A stretch of 64,000 nucleotides of DNA from Sphingobacterium spiritivorum (GCF_016725325.1 NZ_CP068083.1:372001-436000); one strand, 5' to 3'; counted from the first letter of the stretch, positions 37,336 to 47,191 are shown. Numbers and translations: made by a program. The notes: generated by a model not told the origin, from the letters alone.

Positions 37336-37368
37336 TTAATAAACTGAAAATATAAAATACACAATAAA

Positions 37369-38475
37369 ATGAAACACACATTAGACATCCTTCCGCTAAA
37401 ATCCTGGTTAGATACAGGAGACAGACCTTTGATCATCGGAGGCCCTTGTAGTGCAGAGACTGAAGAACAACTGGTTTCAACAGCTCACCTTTTGGCAAAC
37501 ACCGGTAAAGTAAACGTATTGCGCGCCGGAATCTGGAAACCTCGTACCCGTCCGGGAGAATTCGAAGGTATAGGAAGTATTGGTCTGGAATGGTTAAAAA
37601 GAGCCAAAGAAGAAACAGGTCTGTTGACTGCGACTGAAGTAGCAACGGCCAAGCACGTGGAAGAAGCTTTAGCTGCAGGAGTAGATATCCTTTGGATTGG
37701 TGCCCGTTCTACTGCAAACCCGTTCACTGTTCAGGAAATAGCAGACGCCTTACAAGGTGTGGATGTGCCTGTATTAGTTAAGAATCCTGTGAATCCGGAT
37801 TTATCTTTATGGGTAGGTGCATTAGAGCGTATCAACCGTGCAGGTATTAAAAAACTGGCTGCTATTCACAGAGGATTCTCTTCATACGAGAAGACAGCTT
37901 TCAGAAATGAACCGATGTGGGATCTGGCTATTCAGCTGAAAACCTTAATTCCTGATCTTCCGGTTATCAATGACCCAAGTCATATTTGCGGAAATCGTGA
38001 ACTGATCCCGTACATTGCACAAAAAGCGATGGATATGGATATGCAGGGATTAATTATTGAATCGCATATCGATCCTTCAGTAGCGTGGACGGATGCCAAA
38101 CAACAACTTACTCCTGCAGCTTTGGCTGAATTAGTAGGCCACTTATCTTTACGTCGTCCGGAATCCGACAATCCTGCTTTCGAAGATAAACTTTCAGAGT
38201 TACGTGCTGAAATCGACAGACTGGATGACAAAATAATCCAGCAAATCGGAGACCGTATGAAAATTGCAGAGAAAATCGGCGAATACAAACGCGATAATAA
38301 TGTGACCATCTTACAGGTTTCGCGATGGGATGAAATCGTACAAAAACGTGCGAAATTAGCCAATGCATTAAACTTAGATCAGGATTTTACAGTAAAATTC
38401 CTGGAACTGTTACACAACGAGTCTATCCGCAGACAAAATGAAGTAATGAACAATACACCAGCTACGGAGGCGTAA
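37369..38475 (+). CDS. Bifunctional DAHP synthase (type I-beta) / chorismate mutase type II
   Basis: The 368-residue protein joins the first shikimate step with the branch-point mutase. The N-terminal barrel (1-265) shows IIGGPCSAETEEQL, LRAGIWKPRTRPGEFEG, LWIGARSTANPFTVQ, LVKNPVNPD, IHRGFSSYE and NDPSHICGNREL, the KDO8P-like class of DAHP synthase. From about residue 275 an AroQ-type chorismate mutase follows: LRAEIDRLDDKIIQQIGDRM, then EYKRDNN and NESIRRQ. Fusion allows feedback through prephenate. It lies 33 bases after pheA and its stop overlaps aroA in TAATG. Confidence 0.93.
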   Translation: MKHTLDILPLKSWLDTGDRPLIIGGPCSAETEEQLVSTAHLLANTGKVNVLRAGIWKPRTRPGEFEGIGSIGLEWLKRAKEETGLLTATEVATAKHVEEALAAGVDILWIGARSTANPFTVQEIADALQGVDVPVLVKNPVNPDLSLWVGALERINRAGIKKLAAIHRGFSSYEKTAFRNEPMWDLAIQLKTLIPDLPVINDPSHICGNRELIPYIAQKAMDMDMQGLIIESHIDPSVAWTDAKQQLTPAALAELVGHLSLRRPESDNPAFEDKLSELRAEIDRLDDKIIQQIGDRMKIAEKIGEYKRDNNVTILQVSRWDEIVQKRAKLANALNLDQDFTVKFLELLHNESIRRQNEVMNNTPATEA

Positions 38476-39725
38476 TGGAGCATTCAGGCATTGCATTAAG
38501 CCATCCAGGCAAAACAATAAAAGGTACGGTACAGCTCACAGGTTCTAAATCTGAGAGCAACCGTGCCCTCATTATCCAGGCACTGAGTAAAGGCAACGTC
38601 CGTATTGAAAATCTTTCGAATGCAGATGATACCGTGATTATGCAACGTGCTTTAAAGACCGCTGCTGAACCACAATCCGACACCACAACCATTAACATCG
38701 GACCTGCTGGTACAGCAATGCGTTTTTTGACATCCTACCTCAACTTAGTAAAAGGTAATTTTACCCTTACAGGTACCGAGCGGATGCAACAGCGTCCTAT
38801 TGGTATTCTCGTTGATGCACTAAAAACATTAGGTGCAGATATACATTATGAGAAGAAAGCAGGATATCCTCCTTTGAAAATCGAAGGAGGAATGTTCCAG
38901 AATAAAAAAGAAGTTTCCATAAAAGGAAACATAAGCAGTCAGTATATTTCCTCGCTGTTGCTGATTGCATCAGCACTGAAAAAAGGTCTTACGCTTCATA
39001 TTGAAGGAGAGTTGACTTCACGACCTTATGTATCTATGACATTAGATATGCTCAAAGAAGCGGGCATATCTCATACATGGAATGAAAATTCAATTGAGAT
39101 AGCTCCTCAACAAGCAAAAGAGGCAACTTTATATATAGAACCAGACTGGAGTGCGGCCTCCTATTGGTATGCGATAGTAGCGTTATCCGAAAACGGACAT
39201 ATTGTACTGCCGGGATTGAAACAAAACAGTTTACAGGGAGACAGTGCAATAGTAGATATAATGACACACTTCAGTGTACGCTCTTCTTTTGAACAGGACG
39301 GACTCCATCTTCACAAGTCAGCAGTTGATTCTGATCAAACCCTTTTTGACTTTAAAGAATGTCCGGATCTGGCCCAGACAGTCATTGTATGTGCAGCAGC
39401 ATTGAAACGCGACATTTCATTTACCGGCCTGGAAACACTTAAAATCAAAGAAACAGACCGTATTGCTGCTCTTCAGAATGAGATTGGTAAATTCGGAGCG
39501 TTGCTTGTGGAAGATAATGGAATCTACCACCTGAAGACTTCCAATGTCTTCAAACCTGAACACATAACAATCAAGACATATGAAGATCATCGTATGGCCA
39601 TGGCATTCGCTCCTCTGGCACTTGTATTTGATCAGATTCATATAGAAGATCCTATTGTGGTCGAAAAATCATATCCTGAATTCTGGGATCACCTAAAAAA
39701 TCAAAATTTTACGATTACGGCATAG
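38475..39725 (+). CDS. aroA: 3-phosphoshikimate 1-carboxyvinyltransferase (EPSP synthase)
   Basis: The 416-residue two-domain enzyme condenses shikimate-3-phosphate with PEP. Motifs include LTGSKSESNRALIIQALS near 22-39, NIGPAGTAMRFLTSYL near 74-89, ERMQQRPIGILVDAL, GNISSQYISSLLLIA, and the C-terminal KETDRIAAL and YEDHRMAMAFAPLAL. It starts inside the stop codon of the preceding gene (TAATG) and so is translationally coupled. It is somewhat shorter than the E. coli enzyme. Confidence 0.93.
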   Translation: MEHSGIALSHPGKTIKGTVQLTGSKSESNRALIIQALSKGNVRIENLSNADDTVIMQRALKTAAEPQSDTTTINIGPAGTAMRFLTSYLNLVKGNFTLTGTERMQQRPIGILVDALKTLGADIHYEKKAGYPPLKIEGGMFQNKKEVSIKGNISSQYISSLLLIASALKKGLTLHIEGELTSRPYVSMTLDMLKEAGISHTWNENSIEIAPQQAKEATLYIEPDWSAASYWYAIVALSENGHIVLPGLKQNSLQGDSAIVDIMTHFSVRSSFEQDGLHLHKSAVDSDQTLFDFKECPDLAQTVIVCAAALKRDISFTGLETLKIKETDRIAALQNEIGKFGALLVEDNGIYHLKTSNVFKPEHITIKTYEDHRMAMAFAPLALVFDQIHIEDPIVVEKSYPEFWDHLKNQNFTITA

Positions 39726-39730
39726 ATAAA

Positions 39731-39766
39731 ATAGAATAAGACCATAATATTATGGTCTTATTCTAT
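39731..39766 (+). terminator. Perfect 36-base palindrome between aroA and aroC
   Basis: ATAGAATAAGACCATAAT and ATTATGGTCTTATTCTAT form an 18-bp perfect inverted repeat (39731-39748/39749-39766), six bases after the aroA stop. The descending arm is U-rich and followed by ATCTTT, so it may terminate or attenuate transcription before aroC or protect the upstream mRNA. Confidence 0.65.
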
Positions 39767-39800
39767 ATCTTTACGCTTTGCTAATACATTATTAAACTTT

Positions 39801-40907
39801 ATGGCAGGAAATTCATTTGGAGAAGTATTCAGGATTACGACTTTCGGGGAGTCACACGGCGAAGCTATAGGTGTGATTATTGACGGTTGCCCGTCAAATA
39901 TCGAAATCGATGAAACTTTCATCCAATCGGAATTGGATAAAAGAAAACCCGGACAATCCAAGATTACAACTCAACGCAAAGAAAGTGATACTGCAAAAAT
40001 TCTTTCAGGTGTATTTGAAGGAAAATCAACCGGTACCCCAATTGCTCTGGTCATTCCCAATGAAGACCAGCGATCTAAAGACTATTCTCACATACAGAAT
40101 AAATTCAGACCTTCTCACGCCGACTATACGTATCATATGAAATACGGTAATCGTGATTATCGCGGAGGCGGTCGTTCATCAGCACGAGAAACTGCTGCAA
40201 GAGTAGCTGCAGGTGCTGTTGCCAAATTATTTCTAAAACAACTTGGCATTGAAATATTTGCCCACGTGTCTTCTGTAGGAAAGATTGATGCTCCTAACCT
40301 GGATCACAGCGATCTGTCTACACTACTGGAACAACGTGAAAATAATATTGTAAGATGCGTAGATCCGGCTACAGCCAATGAAATGATATCATTTATTGAC
40401 GGCATACGTAAAGCCGGAGATACTGTAGGAGGAAAAATTTCAACAGTTATCCGTAATGTACCTGCGGGATTAGGAGAGCCTGTATTCGACAAATTGCATG
40501 CTGATCTTGCCAAAGCTATGATGAGCATCAATGCAGTACACGGATTTGAATACGGATCCGGATTTGAAGGATCACAAATGATAGGATCCGAACATAACGA
40601 CATTTTTCTGACTGAAAATCAGGACCTGGATCATGTACATACGATTACAAATTTTTCCGGTGGTATACAGGGCGGAATCTCCAATGGTATGGACATTACA
40701 TTCCGTACTGCATTCAAACCTGTTGCTACTATTATGAGAGATCAGGAAACGGTTAATACCGAAGGAGAGTCTGTAAGTATTTCAGGCAAAGGAAGACACG
40801 ATCCTTGTGTAGTACCACGTGCAGTAGTTATAGTAGAAGCTATGGCAGCACTCGTGATTACAGACCATTTATTAAGACAAAAAAGTTATTCGAATGCCCG
40901 TTTCTAA
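39801..40907 (+). CDS. aroC: Chorismate synthase
   Basis: The 368-residue FMN-dependent enzyme makes chorismate from EPSP. Conserved segments are [19 protein letters not shown] (near 13-31), [53 protein letters not shown] and AFKPVATI, plus [18 protein letters not shown] near the C-terminus. It is the last shikimate gene in this cluster and overlaps the ROK gene by 14 bases. Confidence 0.95.
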   Translation: MAGNSFGEVFRITTFGESHGEAIGVIIDGCPSNIEIDETFIQSELDKRKPGQSKITTQRKESDTAKILSGVFEGKSTGTPIALVIPNEDQRSKDYSHIQNKFRPSHADYTYHMKYGNRDYRGGGRSSARETAARVAAGAVAKLFLKQLGIEIFAHVSSVGKIDAPNLDHSDLSTLLEQRENNIVRCVDPATANEMISFIDGIRKAGDTVGGKISTVIRNVPAGLGEPVFDKLHADLAKAMMSINAVHGFEYGSGFEGSQMIGSEHNDIFLTENQDLDHVHTITNFSGGIQGGISNGMDITFRTAFKPVATIMRDQETVNTEGESVSISGKGRHDPCVVPRAVVIVEAMAALVITDHLLRQKSYSNARF

Positions 40908-41751
40908 CCGATACATTTTAGCCTCCGATATCGGAGGCTCTCATATTACCTCAGCTATCGTCGATACAGCTGACTGGTCCATTCTATTTGAAAGTGTAAC
41001 ACGCAATCGTGTCAATTCTTCATCGGATGCTAAATCGATTTTTCAAAGCTGGGCTTCCAATCTAAAAGAGACAATAGCCAAATCTCCCGAAGAAATCACA
41101 CAGCTTGGGATTGCCATGCCTGGCCCCTTCGATTATGAAAAAGGAATTTCCCTGATGCACAATCAGGACAAATATGACAGTTTATATCAGCTTGATACTT
41201 CTGCAGGTATCCGTGAGGCCATGGAAAACCCCTCTATCGAGATCAGATATATAAATGATGCTGCAGCATTTCTTCAGGGTGAAATATTTGCTTCCAAGCT
41301 CGATAAGGAGGAAAAAATACTGGGCATTACACTGGGTACAGGATTAGGAAGTGCGGTGTGGAGTAAAGGCAGCAAAGCATTTGATGCGGACCTTTGGAAT
41401 ACAGCATACAGAGATTCTATTTTCGAAGAGCATCTGGTAACGCGTTGGTTTACGAGACGATTTGAAGAGTTGACAGGAAATAAAGCAGAGGGTCTGAAAG
41501 AGATTCTGGAGCAACATCAGGATGAAGCAGAGTTTGCCACTCTTATTCAGGAATACAGTCAGCAGCTACTGGACTTTTTGAAATTTTTCAGTGAAAAATA
41601 CAACTGTACACATTATATAATAGGCGGAAATATTGCGAAGGCATTGGACATTATAACACCTTACCGGGCAGAAGAATTCGGCGCCTATACCATTGGCAGA
41701 AGCAATCTGGATGAAAAAGCAGCCATTATCGGGGCTGCCAGTATCTTTTAG
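40894..41751 (+). CDS. ROK-family protein lacking the zinc motif
   Basis: The 285-residue protein has the ROK/hexokinase ATPase core: [15 protein letters not shown] (phosphate 1), [26 protein letters not shown] (catalytic Asp) and [13 protein letters not shown] (phosphate 2). The usual zinc-binding segment (G-H...C-x-C-G-x2-G-C) is absent; the region reads [16 protein letters not shown]. It is probably a sugar kinase-like protein of unknown substrate. It overlaps aroC by 14 bases and so is in the aromatic operon, though no functional link is evident. Confidence 0.75.
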   Translation: MPVSNRYILASDIGGSHITSAIVDTADWSILFESVTRNRVNSSSDAKSIFQSWASNLKETIAKSPEEITQLGIAMPGPFDYEKGISLMHNQDKYDSLYQLDTSAGIREAMENPSIEIRYINDAAAFLQGEIFASKLDKEEKILGITLGTGLGSAVWSKGSKAFDADLWNTAYRDSIFEEHLVTRWFTRRFEELTGNKAEGLKEILEQHQDEAEFATLIQEYSQQLLDFLKFFSEKYNCTHYIIGGNIAKALDIITPYRAEEFGAYTIGRSNLDEKAAIIGAASIF

Positions 41752-41755
41752 TTAT

Positions 41756-41803
41756 AAAAAAAATTAAGGTATCCTGCTGACTACCTAATAGAGTGCAGGA
41801 TAC
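41756..41803 (-). terminator. Terminator overlapping the end of the E1 gene
   Basis: On the minus strand GTATCCTGC (41803-41795) pairs with GCAGGATAC (41777-41769), followed by TTTTTTTT (41763-41756). The first arm is still inside the last codons of the dehydrogenase gene, and its stop codon lies in the loop. Confidence 0.75.
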
Positions 41804-44205
41804 TTTTCCGGATTAGCATCGTTCATCATCTCGTAGACAATCTCAATTACATCATCAGCAGATGGCTTAGTGAAATAGTCTCCGTCTGATCCATACGGAG
41901 GGCGATGAGCCTTTGCAGTAAGTGTACGGGGCTGACCATCCAATACATAATATCCTTTCTGGTTTTCCAGTATATGTTGTAATATGTATGCGGAAGCACC
42001 TCCCGGAACATCTTCATCCACCACCAGTAATCTGTTGGTCTTATCCAAGGACAATTTGCATATCTCCGTTCTATCCAGCGGATACAGACATTGGATATCT
42101 ACAATTTCTATATTAATTCCCAGTTTTTCAAGTTCTATAGCCGCTTCCTGGACAACTCTCAATGTAGATCCGTACGAAACTACTGTCAGATCTGCTCCCT
42201 CTTTGACGACCTCAGCAATACCTAAAGGAACCGTAAATTCACCAATATTCTTTGGCATTTTTTCTTTAAGGCGATATCCGTTAAGACATTCCACGACCAC
42301 AGCAGGTTCATCTCCCCGGAGCAGTGTGTTGTACATGCCTGCCGCCTGAGTCATATTCCTTGGTACGCAAATATGTAATCCTCTCAAAGCGCCTAGTAAC
42401 ACGGTCATCGGTGAACCAGAATGCCAGATTCCTTCGAGTCTGTGTCCGCGTGTACGTACAATAACCGGAGCTTTCTGCCCTGCTTTGGTACGATAACTCA
42501 GACTGGCCAGATCATCACTCAGAATCGGTAATGCATAAATAAGGTAATCCAGATACTGAATTTCTGCAATCGGACGCAGCCCTCTCAGTGAGAGTCCCAG
42601 TCCTTTGCCGATAATAGCAGATTCCCGGATACCCGTATCGAATATCCGCAATTCACCGAACTTTTGCTGAAGCCCGGCAAATCCCTGATTTACATCCCCT
42701 ATCTTTCCTACATCTTCTCCAAATGCGACCAATCGTTCATCTCTGGAGAAATTAGCATCAAAACAGGCATTCAGGACTTCCCTGCCATCCACAATCCGTG
42801 TTTCCTCATCATATTGTGCAGGAATAACCTGTACATGTAATGGAGAATCCGGAGTATCTGTAAACAGAAAATCGTTAAAGCGGTTTTCATTAACGCGTTG
42901 CTGTGCATGATACCAGTTCAGCAAGTCCTGTTTACCTTTAACCTGTACCCCTCTCAGTTCACGGATTGCTCTGCGTACATTGACATACACTTCTTTAAAA
43001 GAAGGCTCTGGCAATGATTTTAATGTTTTCAAAGGCATTTCCACTAAAGGAGACTCTACCCGCTCCAACAGATTTATAGCCTGTTCAAGATCTCCGTTAA
43101 TAGTTTTATGATAATCTGTCCACGCTCTTCGCTGTTCTGTGCGGACATATTCTTTAGCTTCTGCTTCAATCTGGTTCAGCTCTTCTTCCGTAGCCATATC
43201 AGACTCCAGAATCCATTGTCTCATTTTTACATTACAGTCAAAATCATGCTCCCATTGCAAGCGTTCAGCAGATTTATATCGTTCGTGTGATCCACTGGTA
43301 GAGTGTCCCTGAGGTTGCGTTAATTCTGTAACATGCACCAGACAAGGAACATGTTCTTCCCGCGCATACCGTACAGCCTGTTCGTAAGTCTCCACCAGAC
43401 TTGCATAATCCCATCCGTTCACTTTAAAAATCTCAAAACCAGTTGTATCTCCCTCCTGGCGTTGAAATCCTTTCAGGACTTCCGAAATATCTCCTTTTGT
43501 AGTCTGCACTTCATTAGGCACTGATATACCATAGCCATCATCCCATACAGAGATCACAACAGGAATCTGGTTGACGCCTGCCGCATTTATGGTTTCCAGG
43601 AAAACACCTTCAGAAGTAGAGGCATTTCCTACTGAACAGAAAACCACTTCATTCCCTTTATCTGAGAAATAAGAAAGATGATTCAGATCCGGATTATGAC
43701 GATACAATTTTGAAGCCAGCCCCAATCCCATAATGCGGGACATCTGCCCTCCGGTAGTAGAGATATCTGATACCGAATTCTTTTGCTGCATCTGGTTAAA
43801 CCAGTTTCCGTCTTCATCAATCTGACGGGTAGAAAAATGACAATTCATTTGTCTTCCGCCGGATGAAGGATCCGCTTCCAGATCCGGATGCGCATACAAC
43901 TGAGAAAAGAAATGATAAACAGTAGAAATGCCGGAAGCAAATACAAAGGTCTGATCACGATAATATCCTGACCGCCAGTCACCTTCCCGGAAAACTTTTG
44001 CCAAAGCAATCTGTGCAAGTTCTTTACCGTCTCCGAAAATTCCAAACTTAGCTTTTCCGGTCAATACTTCTTTTCTTCCCAACAAACTTACAAACCTGCT
44101 TTCTACCGCCAAACGGTAATCAGCAATAATGATTTGTCTAAAATCATCAAAACTCAGCTTAGAAGGTTCGTATGTTTGCATATGCTGTAATATGGTTCCT
44201 GACAT
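41785..44205 (-). CDS. 2-oxoacid (branched-chain type) dehydrogenase E1, fused alpha and beta subunits
   Basis: The 806-residue thiamine diphosphate enzyme decarboxylates branched 2-oxoacids for the lipoyl E2. The alpha half (about 1-400) carries YYRDQTFVFASG, the ThDP region VFCSVGNASTSEGVFLETIN and VISVWDDGYGISVPNE. The loop GHSTSGSHERYKS is also in this half. A linker of charged helices (about 330-450) joins the beta half: AFGEDVGKIGDVNQGF, the FDTGIRESAIIGKGLGLSLRG strand, and GVPGG-like VDEDVPGGASAYI. The fused arrangement is common in Bacteroidota. No E2 or E3 gene is in the window. Branched-chain specificity is inferred. Confidence 0.88.
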   Translation of the reverse strand: MSGTILQHMQTYEPSKLSFDDFRQIIIADYRLAVESRFVSLLGRKEVLTGKAKFGIFGDGKELAQIALAKVFREGDWRSGYYRDQTFVFASGISTVYHFFSQLYAHPDLEADPSSGGRQMNCHFSTRQIDEDGNWFNQMQQKNSVSDISTTGGQMSRIMGLGLASKLYRHNPDLNHLSYFSDKGNEVVFCSVGNASTSEGVFLETINAAGVNQIPVVISVWDDGYGISVPNEVQTTKGDISEVLKGFQRQEGDTTGFEIFKVNGWDYASLVETYEQAVRYAREEHVPCLVHVTELTQPQGHSTSGSHERYKSAERLQWEHDFDCNVKMRQWILESDMATEEELNQIEAEAKEYVRTEQRRAWTDYHKTINGDLEQAINLLERVESPLVEMPLKTLKSLPEPSFKEVYVNVRRAIRELRGVQVKGKQDLLNWYHAQQRVNENRFNDFLFTDTPDSPLHVQVIPAQYDEETRIVDGREVLNACFDANFSRDERLVAFGEDVGKIGDVNQGFAGLQQKFGELRIFDTGIRESAIIGKGLGLSLRGLRPIAEIQYLDYLIYALPILSDDLASLSYRTKAGQKAPVIVRTRGHRLEGIWHSGSPMTVLLGALRGLHICVPRNMTQAAGMYNTLLRGDEPAVVVECLNGYRLKEKMPKNIGEFTVPLGIAEVVKEGADLTVVSYGSTLRVVQEAAIELEKLGINIEIVDIQCLYPLDRTEICKLSLDKTNRLLVVDEDVPGGASAYILQHILENQKGYYVLDGQPRTLTAKAHRPPYGSDGDYFTKPSADDVIEIVYEMMNDANPEKYPALY

Positions 44206-44400
44206 CTTTTGTTCTTCAGTTTTAACAAAAATACTAAAAATAAATTCTTTAATCCATCAACACACCCCTAAATTATATGGTGAAAACCTGTGTATGCCAA
44301 ATAAATGACAAATTCTTATATTTTAATTCGTCAGGTTTAAAGTAACCGGTTATTTTTCTTTTGGTATCTTTGTTCGTTTTATCTCAAAATACAAAAAAAG

Positions 44401-45597
44401 TTGAATTTTCAAGAATTAAATCTTTCAAAGCCGCTGATCGAAAAGCTCAACACCCTTCAGATCACACAACCTACAGGGATACAGAAAGCTGTGATTCCGA
44501 ACATCTTGAAAGGGAAAGATATCCTCGGTATATCCCCTACAGGGACGGGGAAGACAGAAGCCTTTGCACTCCCGGTTTTGCATCTTTTGACAGAAAATAA
44601 ACAATCTGAACATAAAACACTGATCCTAAGTCCGACCCGCGAACTGGCACAACAGACATATCTGCGAATCCTGAACTGTACTCCTTCCGAAGCAAATATC
44701 CGTACCATATCTATCTTCGGTGGCCAGTCATATGAAAAGCAGGCAGCAGAGTTAGCAGATGATCCGAATATTGTAGTCGCCACACCCGGCAGACTGCTGG
44801 ATCTTGTGGATCAGAAACTTATCAACCTGTCTGAATTTAAAAAGGTAATCATAGACGAGGCAGATGAGCTATTACAACTGGGATTTATATCTGCATTATT
44901 CCGTATACTGGGATATATTCCTGAAGACAGACAAACTCTTCTTTTTTCTGCCACTTTTCCAAAGGAACTGGAAGAAATTGTTCAGAAAGTATTGCATAAA
45001 CCGTTTCGCTTTGAAGTACAGAAGCGAGAAGAACAGCAAAGCACGATCTATCAGTATTTGTTGTTTGTAGATAAAAACGATAAAAAAAACCTTATAAAAC
45101 ACCTTATTGATCATTATAAAATAGATGCTGCACTGATTTTTACGCGAACGACCCATGGAGTAGACCGTATTGTAAGCGACCTCCAAAAACACGGGCTCAC
45201 TGCACAAGGGTTGTATGGAGACAAATCGCAGGCCGTGCGTACAGCAATAGTAGAAGATTTCAAAAACAGAAATTTCAACTTTCTTGTCGCAACGGATATT
45301 GCTTCACGGGGCCTTCACCTTGATAACCTCGATTACGTTATTAATTATGAAATTCCCGATACCGCTGAGCAGTATATGCATCGTATTGGCCGAACAGCAA
45401 GAGGAATCAGAGATGGTTATACTTACACCTTCTGTGATGCGGAAGACAACCCCAACCTGATCAAACTGCAGATTGCACTCAAAAAAAACATACCGATTTT
45501 ATCCGAACATCCTTATGTGCTGAGTTGGCAAAAAATGCTAGCACACAAGGAATTAAAATCTAATTCTAAAAGAAAGGGCAGCAAGCGAAAAAAATAA
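44401..45597 (+). CDS. DEAD-box RNA helicase
   Basis: The 398-residue protein has the full helicase set: FQELNLSKPLIEKL (Q-motif region), SPTGTGKTEAF (Walker A), PTRELAQQ, TPGRLLD, IDEADELLQLGF (DEAD), SATFP, IFTRTT, ATDIASRGLHL and HRIGRTAR. It unwinds or remodels RNA, probably in ribosome assembly or cold adaptation. A basic C-terminal tail (KSNSKRKGSKRKK) may bind RNA. The start is TTG 44401; no ATG lies near and the Q motif begins right after it. Confidence 0.92.
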   Translation: MNFQELNLSKPLIEKLNTLQITQPTGIQKAVIPNILKGKDILGISPTGTGKTEAFALPVLHLLTENKQSEHKTLILSPTRELAQQTYLRILNCTPSEANIRTISIFGGQSYEKQAAELADDPNIVVATPGRLLDLVDQKLINLSEFKKVIIDEADELLQLGFISALFRILGYIPEDRQTLLFSATFPKELEEIVQKVLHKPFRFEVQKREEQQSTIYQYLLFVDKNDKKNLIKHLIDHYKIDAALIFTRTTHGVDRIVSDLQKHGLTAQGLYGDKSQAVRTAIVEDFKNRNFNFLVATDIASRGLHLDNLDYVINYEIPDTAEQYMHRIGRTARGIRDGYTYTFCDAEDNPNLIKLQIALKKNIPILSEHPYVLSWQKMLAHKELKSNSKRKGSKRKK

Positions 45598-45683
45598 AGT
45601 GAGATTGCGGGGACCTATTTTCATAGAATACCACAATATTCCTTACTTTTAGACCTTTATATAATTGTAATAATATTCATAGA

Positions 45684-46430
45684 ATGAGTACCATTCATTT
45701 ATTTAATGATCATAAGAATCAGCCAAACGGCAATAATCTGGGCGATTTAGAAAAAACCGTCATTATCAATTCACTTATGCAGACTCCTATCGCAGAGCGT
45801 GACGGCGCATGGGTAGAAGCTTTTGTTACGAATGTTGCTGAAGCTAATCTGACACTGAGCGAACCGGAGGTTATGATGGGATCAGACGGATTCCCTTATT
45901 TTAATCTTCGGACTATTGAATCCAATCAGGATTTTAAGGCTTTTGTCATCGCAAATCAACTTGATTACATCTTGAGTCAGGGATTTGGTGTCGCTATTAA
46001 TGCCGGAGCAGAACAATCGGACTGGATATTCTCTTATGGCGATTTGACCAATCTGAAACTCAACGGAGAATTTTATACTGACGAAAGTATCTTTTCCCCT
46101 CAAAACGGGAGTGCTATTATTGGCAAAGACGAAGAGATACTTGTAGGTCAGCCTTCAGAAAGTATATTACCGGCTCAGCTTCGGGCGAATATCCGCGAAT
46201 ATCTGGTATATAACGGAATAAAGAATCCAAAAATCGCTTTAATAGCCCGTGACTATAAAAATGATGAAACGGTAAAACAAGATTTGGTATTTAACATTAT
46301 CCCCAAACAATTCGCTACCGAAAAAGAGTTTGAAGCAATAATGACGACGATAGTATGGTTTCTTCCCCGTCACTATTCATTTATAGGTCTGGATGAAATG
46401 AGTATCGAGAACGGCTTCCAACCTTTGTAG
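45684..46430 (+). CDS. Conserved-looking hypothetical protein
   Basis: I do not recognise this 248-residue soluble protein. It is acidic, has no signal peptide or membrane segment, and reads like a mixed alpha/beta fold; SEPEVMMGSDGFPYFNLR and DWIFSYGDLTNLKLNGEFYT are its most distinctive parts. It may be an enhanced-serine-sensitivity/SseB-like or immunity-type protein, but no motif proves it. The Nudix gene follows after 23 bases, so the pair may be co-transcribed. Confidence 0.6.
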   Translation: MSTIHLFNDHKNQPNGNNLGDLEKTVIINSLMQTPIAERDGAWVEAFVTNVAEANLTLSEPEVMMGSDGFPYFNLRTIESNQDFKAFVIANQLDYILSQGFGVAINAGAEQSDWIFSYGDLTNLKLNGEFYTDESIFSPQNGSAIIGKDEEILVGQPSESILPAQLRANIREYLVYNGIKNPKIALIARDYKNDETVKQDLVFNIIPKQFATEKEFEAIMTTIVWFLPRHYSFIGLDEMSIENGFQPL

Positions 46431-46453
46431 AATAATATTAATAAATAGAATAC

Positions 46454-46906
46454 ATGTATCCTTTTAATGTGCGCGTGTACGGAATACTTATCAATGAGCA
46501 TGATGAAGTATTGATCAGTGATGAAAAAACTGAAAGTGTGTCTTTCACCAAATTTCCGGGCGGAGGATTAGAATATGGAGAAGGACTGATAGATGCGCTC
46601 AAAAGAGAATATGAGGAAGAATGTGCACTCTCTGTGGATGTTGTAAAGCATATTTACACAACAGATTTTTGGGAAAAGTCCAGTTTTAACGAAAGTCAGA
46701 TTATTAGTATCTATTACTTAGTGAAAGCCAACCAGCCACTCCATGTGGCTATAAAAGAAAAACTTTTTGATTTTGATAAAGATGAAGGAGGGGAAAAACT
46801 TCAGGCCTTCAGACTCGTACCTGTGGATCAGGTAAAATTAACTGAACTTACATTCAAAACGGATCAGGTAGCATGGGAAGAATACCTCAAAAGCCGGATT
46901 TTTTAA
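46454..46906 (+). CDS. Nudix hydrolase
   Basis: The 150-residue protein contains a Nudix box at about residues 37-59: GGLEYGEGLIDALKREYEEE, fitting G-x5-E-x7-R-E-x2-E-E. The Gly that normally follows the last Glu is Cys here. Nudix enzymes cleave nucleoside diphosphates linked to other groups. The substrate is unknown. It sits directly after the hypothetical gene. Confidence 0.85.
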   Translation: MYPFNVRVYGILINEHDEVLISDEKTESVSFTKFPGGGLEYGEGLIDALKREYEEECALSVDVVKHIYTTDFWEKSSFNESQIISIYYLVKANQPLHVAIKEKLFDFDKDEGGEKLQAFRLVPVDQVKLTELTFKTDQVAWEEYLKSRIF

Positions 46907-47062
46907 TAATGAAAAGATTCAGATAATTTATTACTGCATATATTATATTATTTGTTAATCAGCAAAAATTCACAAATATTTAAAAATCAAATCCTTAAAT
47001 GTACAAGCACAAAATAAAATACACACATTAAATAATACTATAGACTCTTTTTTCATTTATAA

Positions 47063-47092
47063 TTTGATTTTGAATAAAAATCAGTATTTTTG
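47063..47092 (+). promoter_or_regulatory. Promoter of an orphan short transcription unit
   Basis: TTTG (47063-47066), 18 bases, TATTTTTG (47085-47092) matches the Bacteroidota consensus well. No gene starts downstream on this strand; a terminator lies about 50 bases further. Confidence 0.65.
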
Positions 47093-47097
47093 GTATA

Positions 47098-47175
47098 GAA
47101 AATTCCTAGTCCTATAGGTTTTTTAATAGTTAGTGTGATTTTAAGGCGATACTCCCCGTATCGCCTTATCTTTTT
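47098..47175 (+). ncRNA. Candidate small RNA of about 75 nt
   Basis: A near-consensus promoter and an intrinsic terminator bracket this stretch, which has no coding frame of note. The 5' part contains CCTATAGG, a short palindrome, followed by a U-rich single-stranded region, then the terminator hairpin. The layout fits a trans-acting small RNA. I cannot assign it to a known family. Confidence 0.5.
47143..47175 (+). terminator. Terminator of the candidate small RNA
   Basis: AAGGCGATAC (47143-47152) pairs with GTATCGCCTT (47158-47167) around TCCCC, followed by ATCTTTTTCT. T-rich sequence follows only on the plus strand, so it does not serve the minus-strand small gene. Confidence 0.8.
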
Positions 47176-47191
47176 CTAAATCACTTTTTTC

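Noticed and set aside
46907..47062. AT-rich gap searched for a tRNA or tmRNA
   Set aside because: No cloverleaf, CCA end or tmRNA-like tag frame was found.
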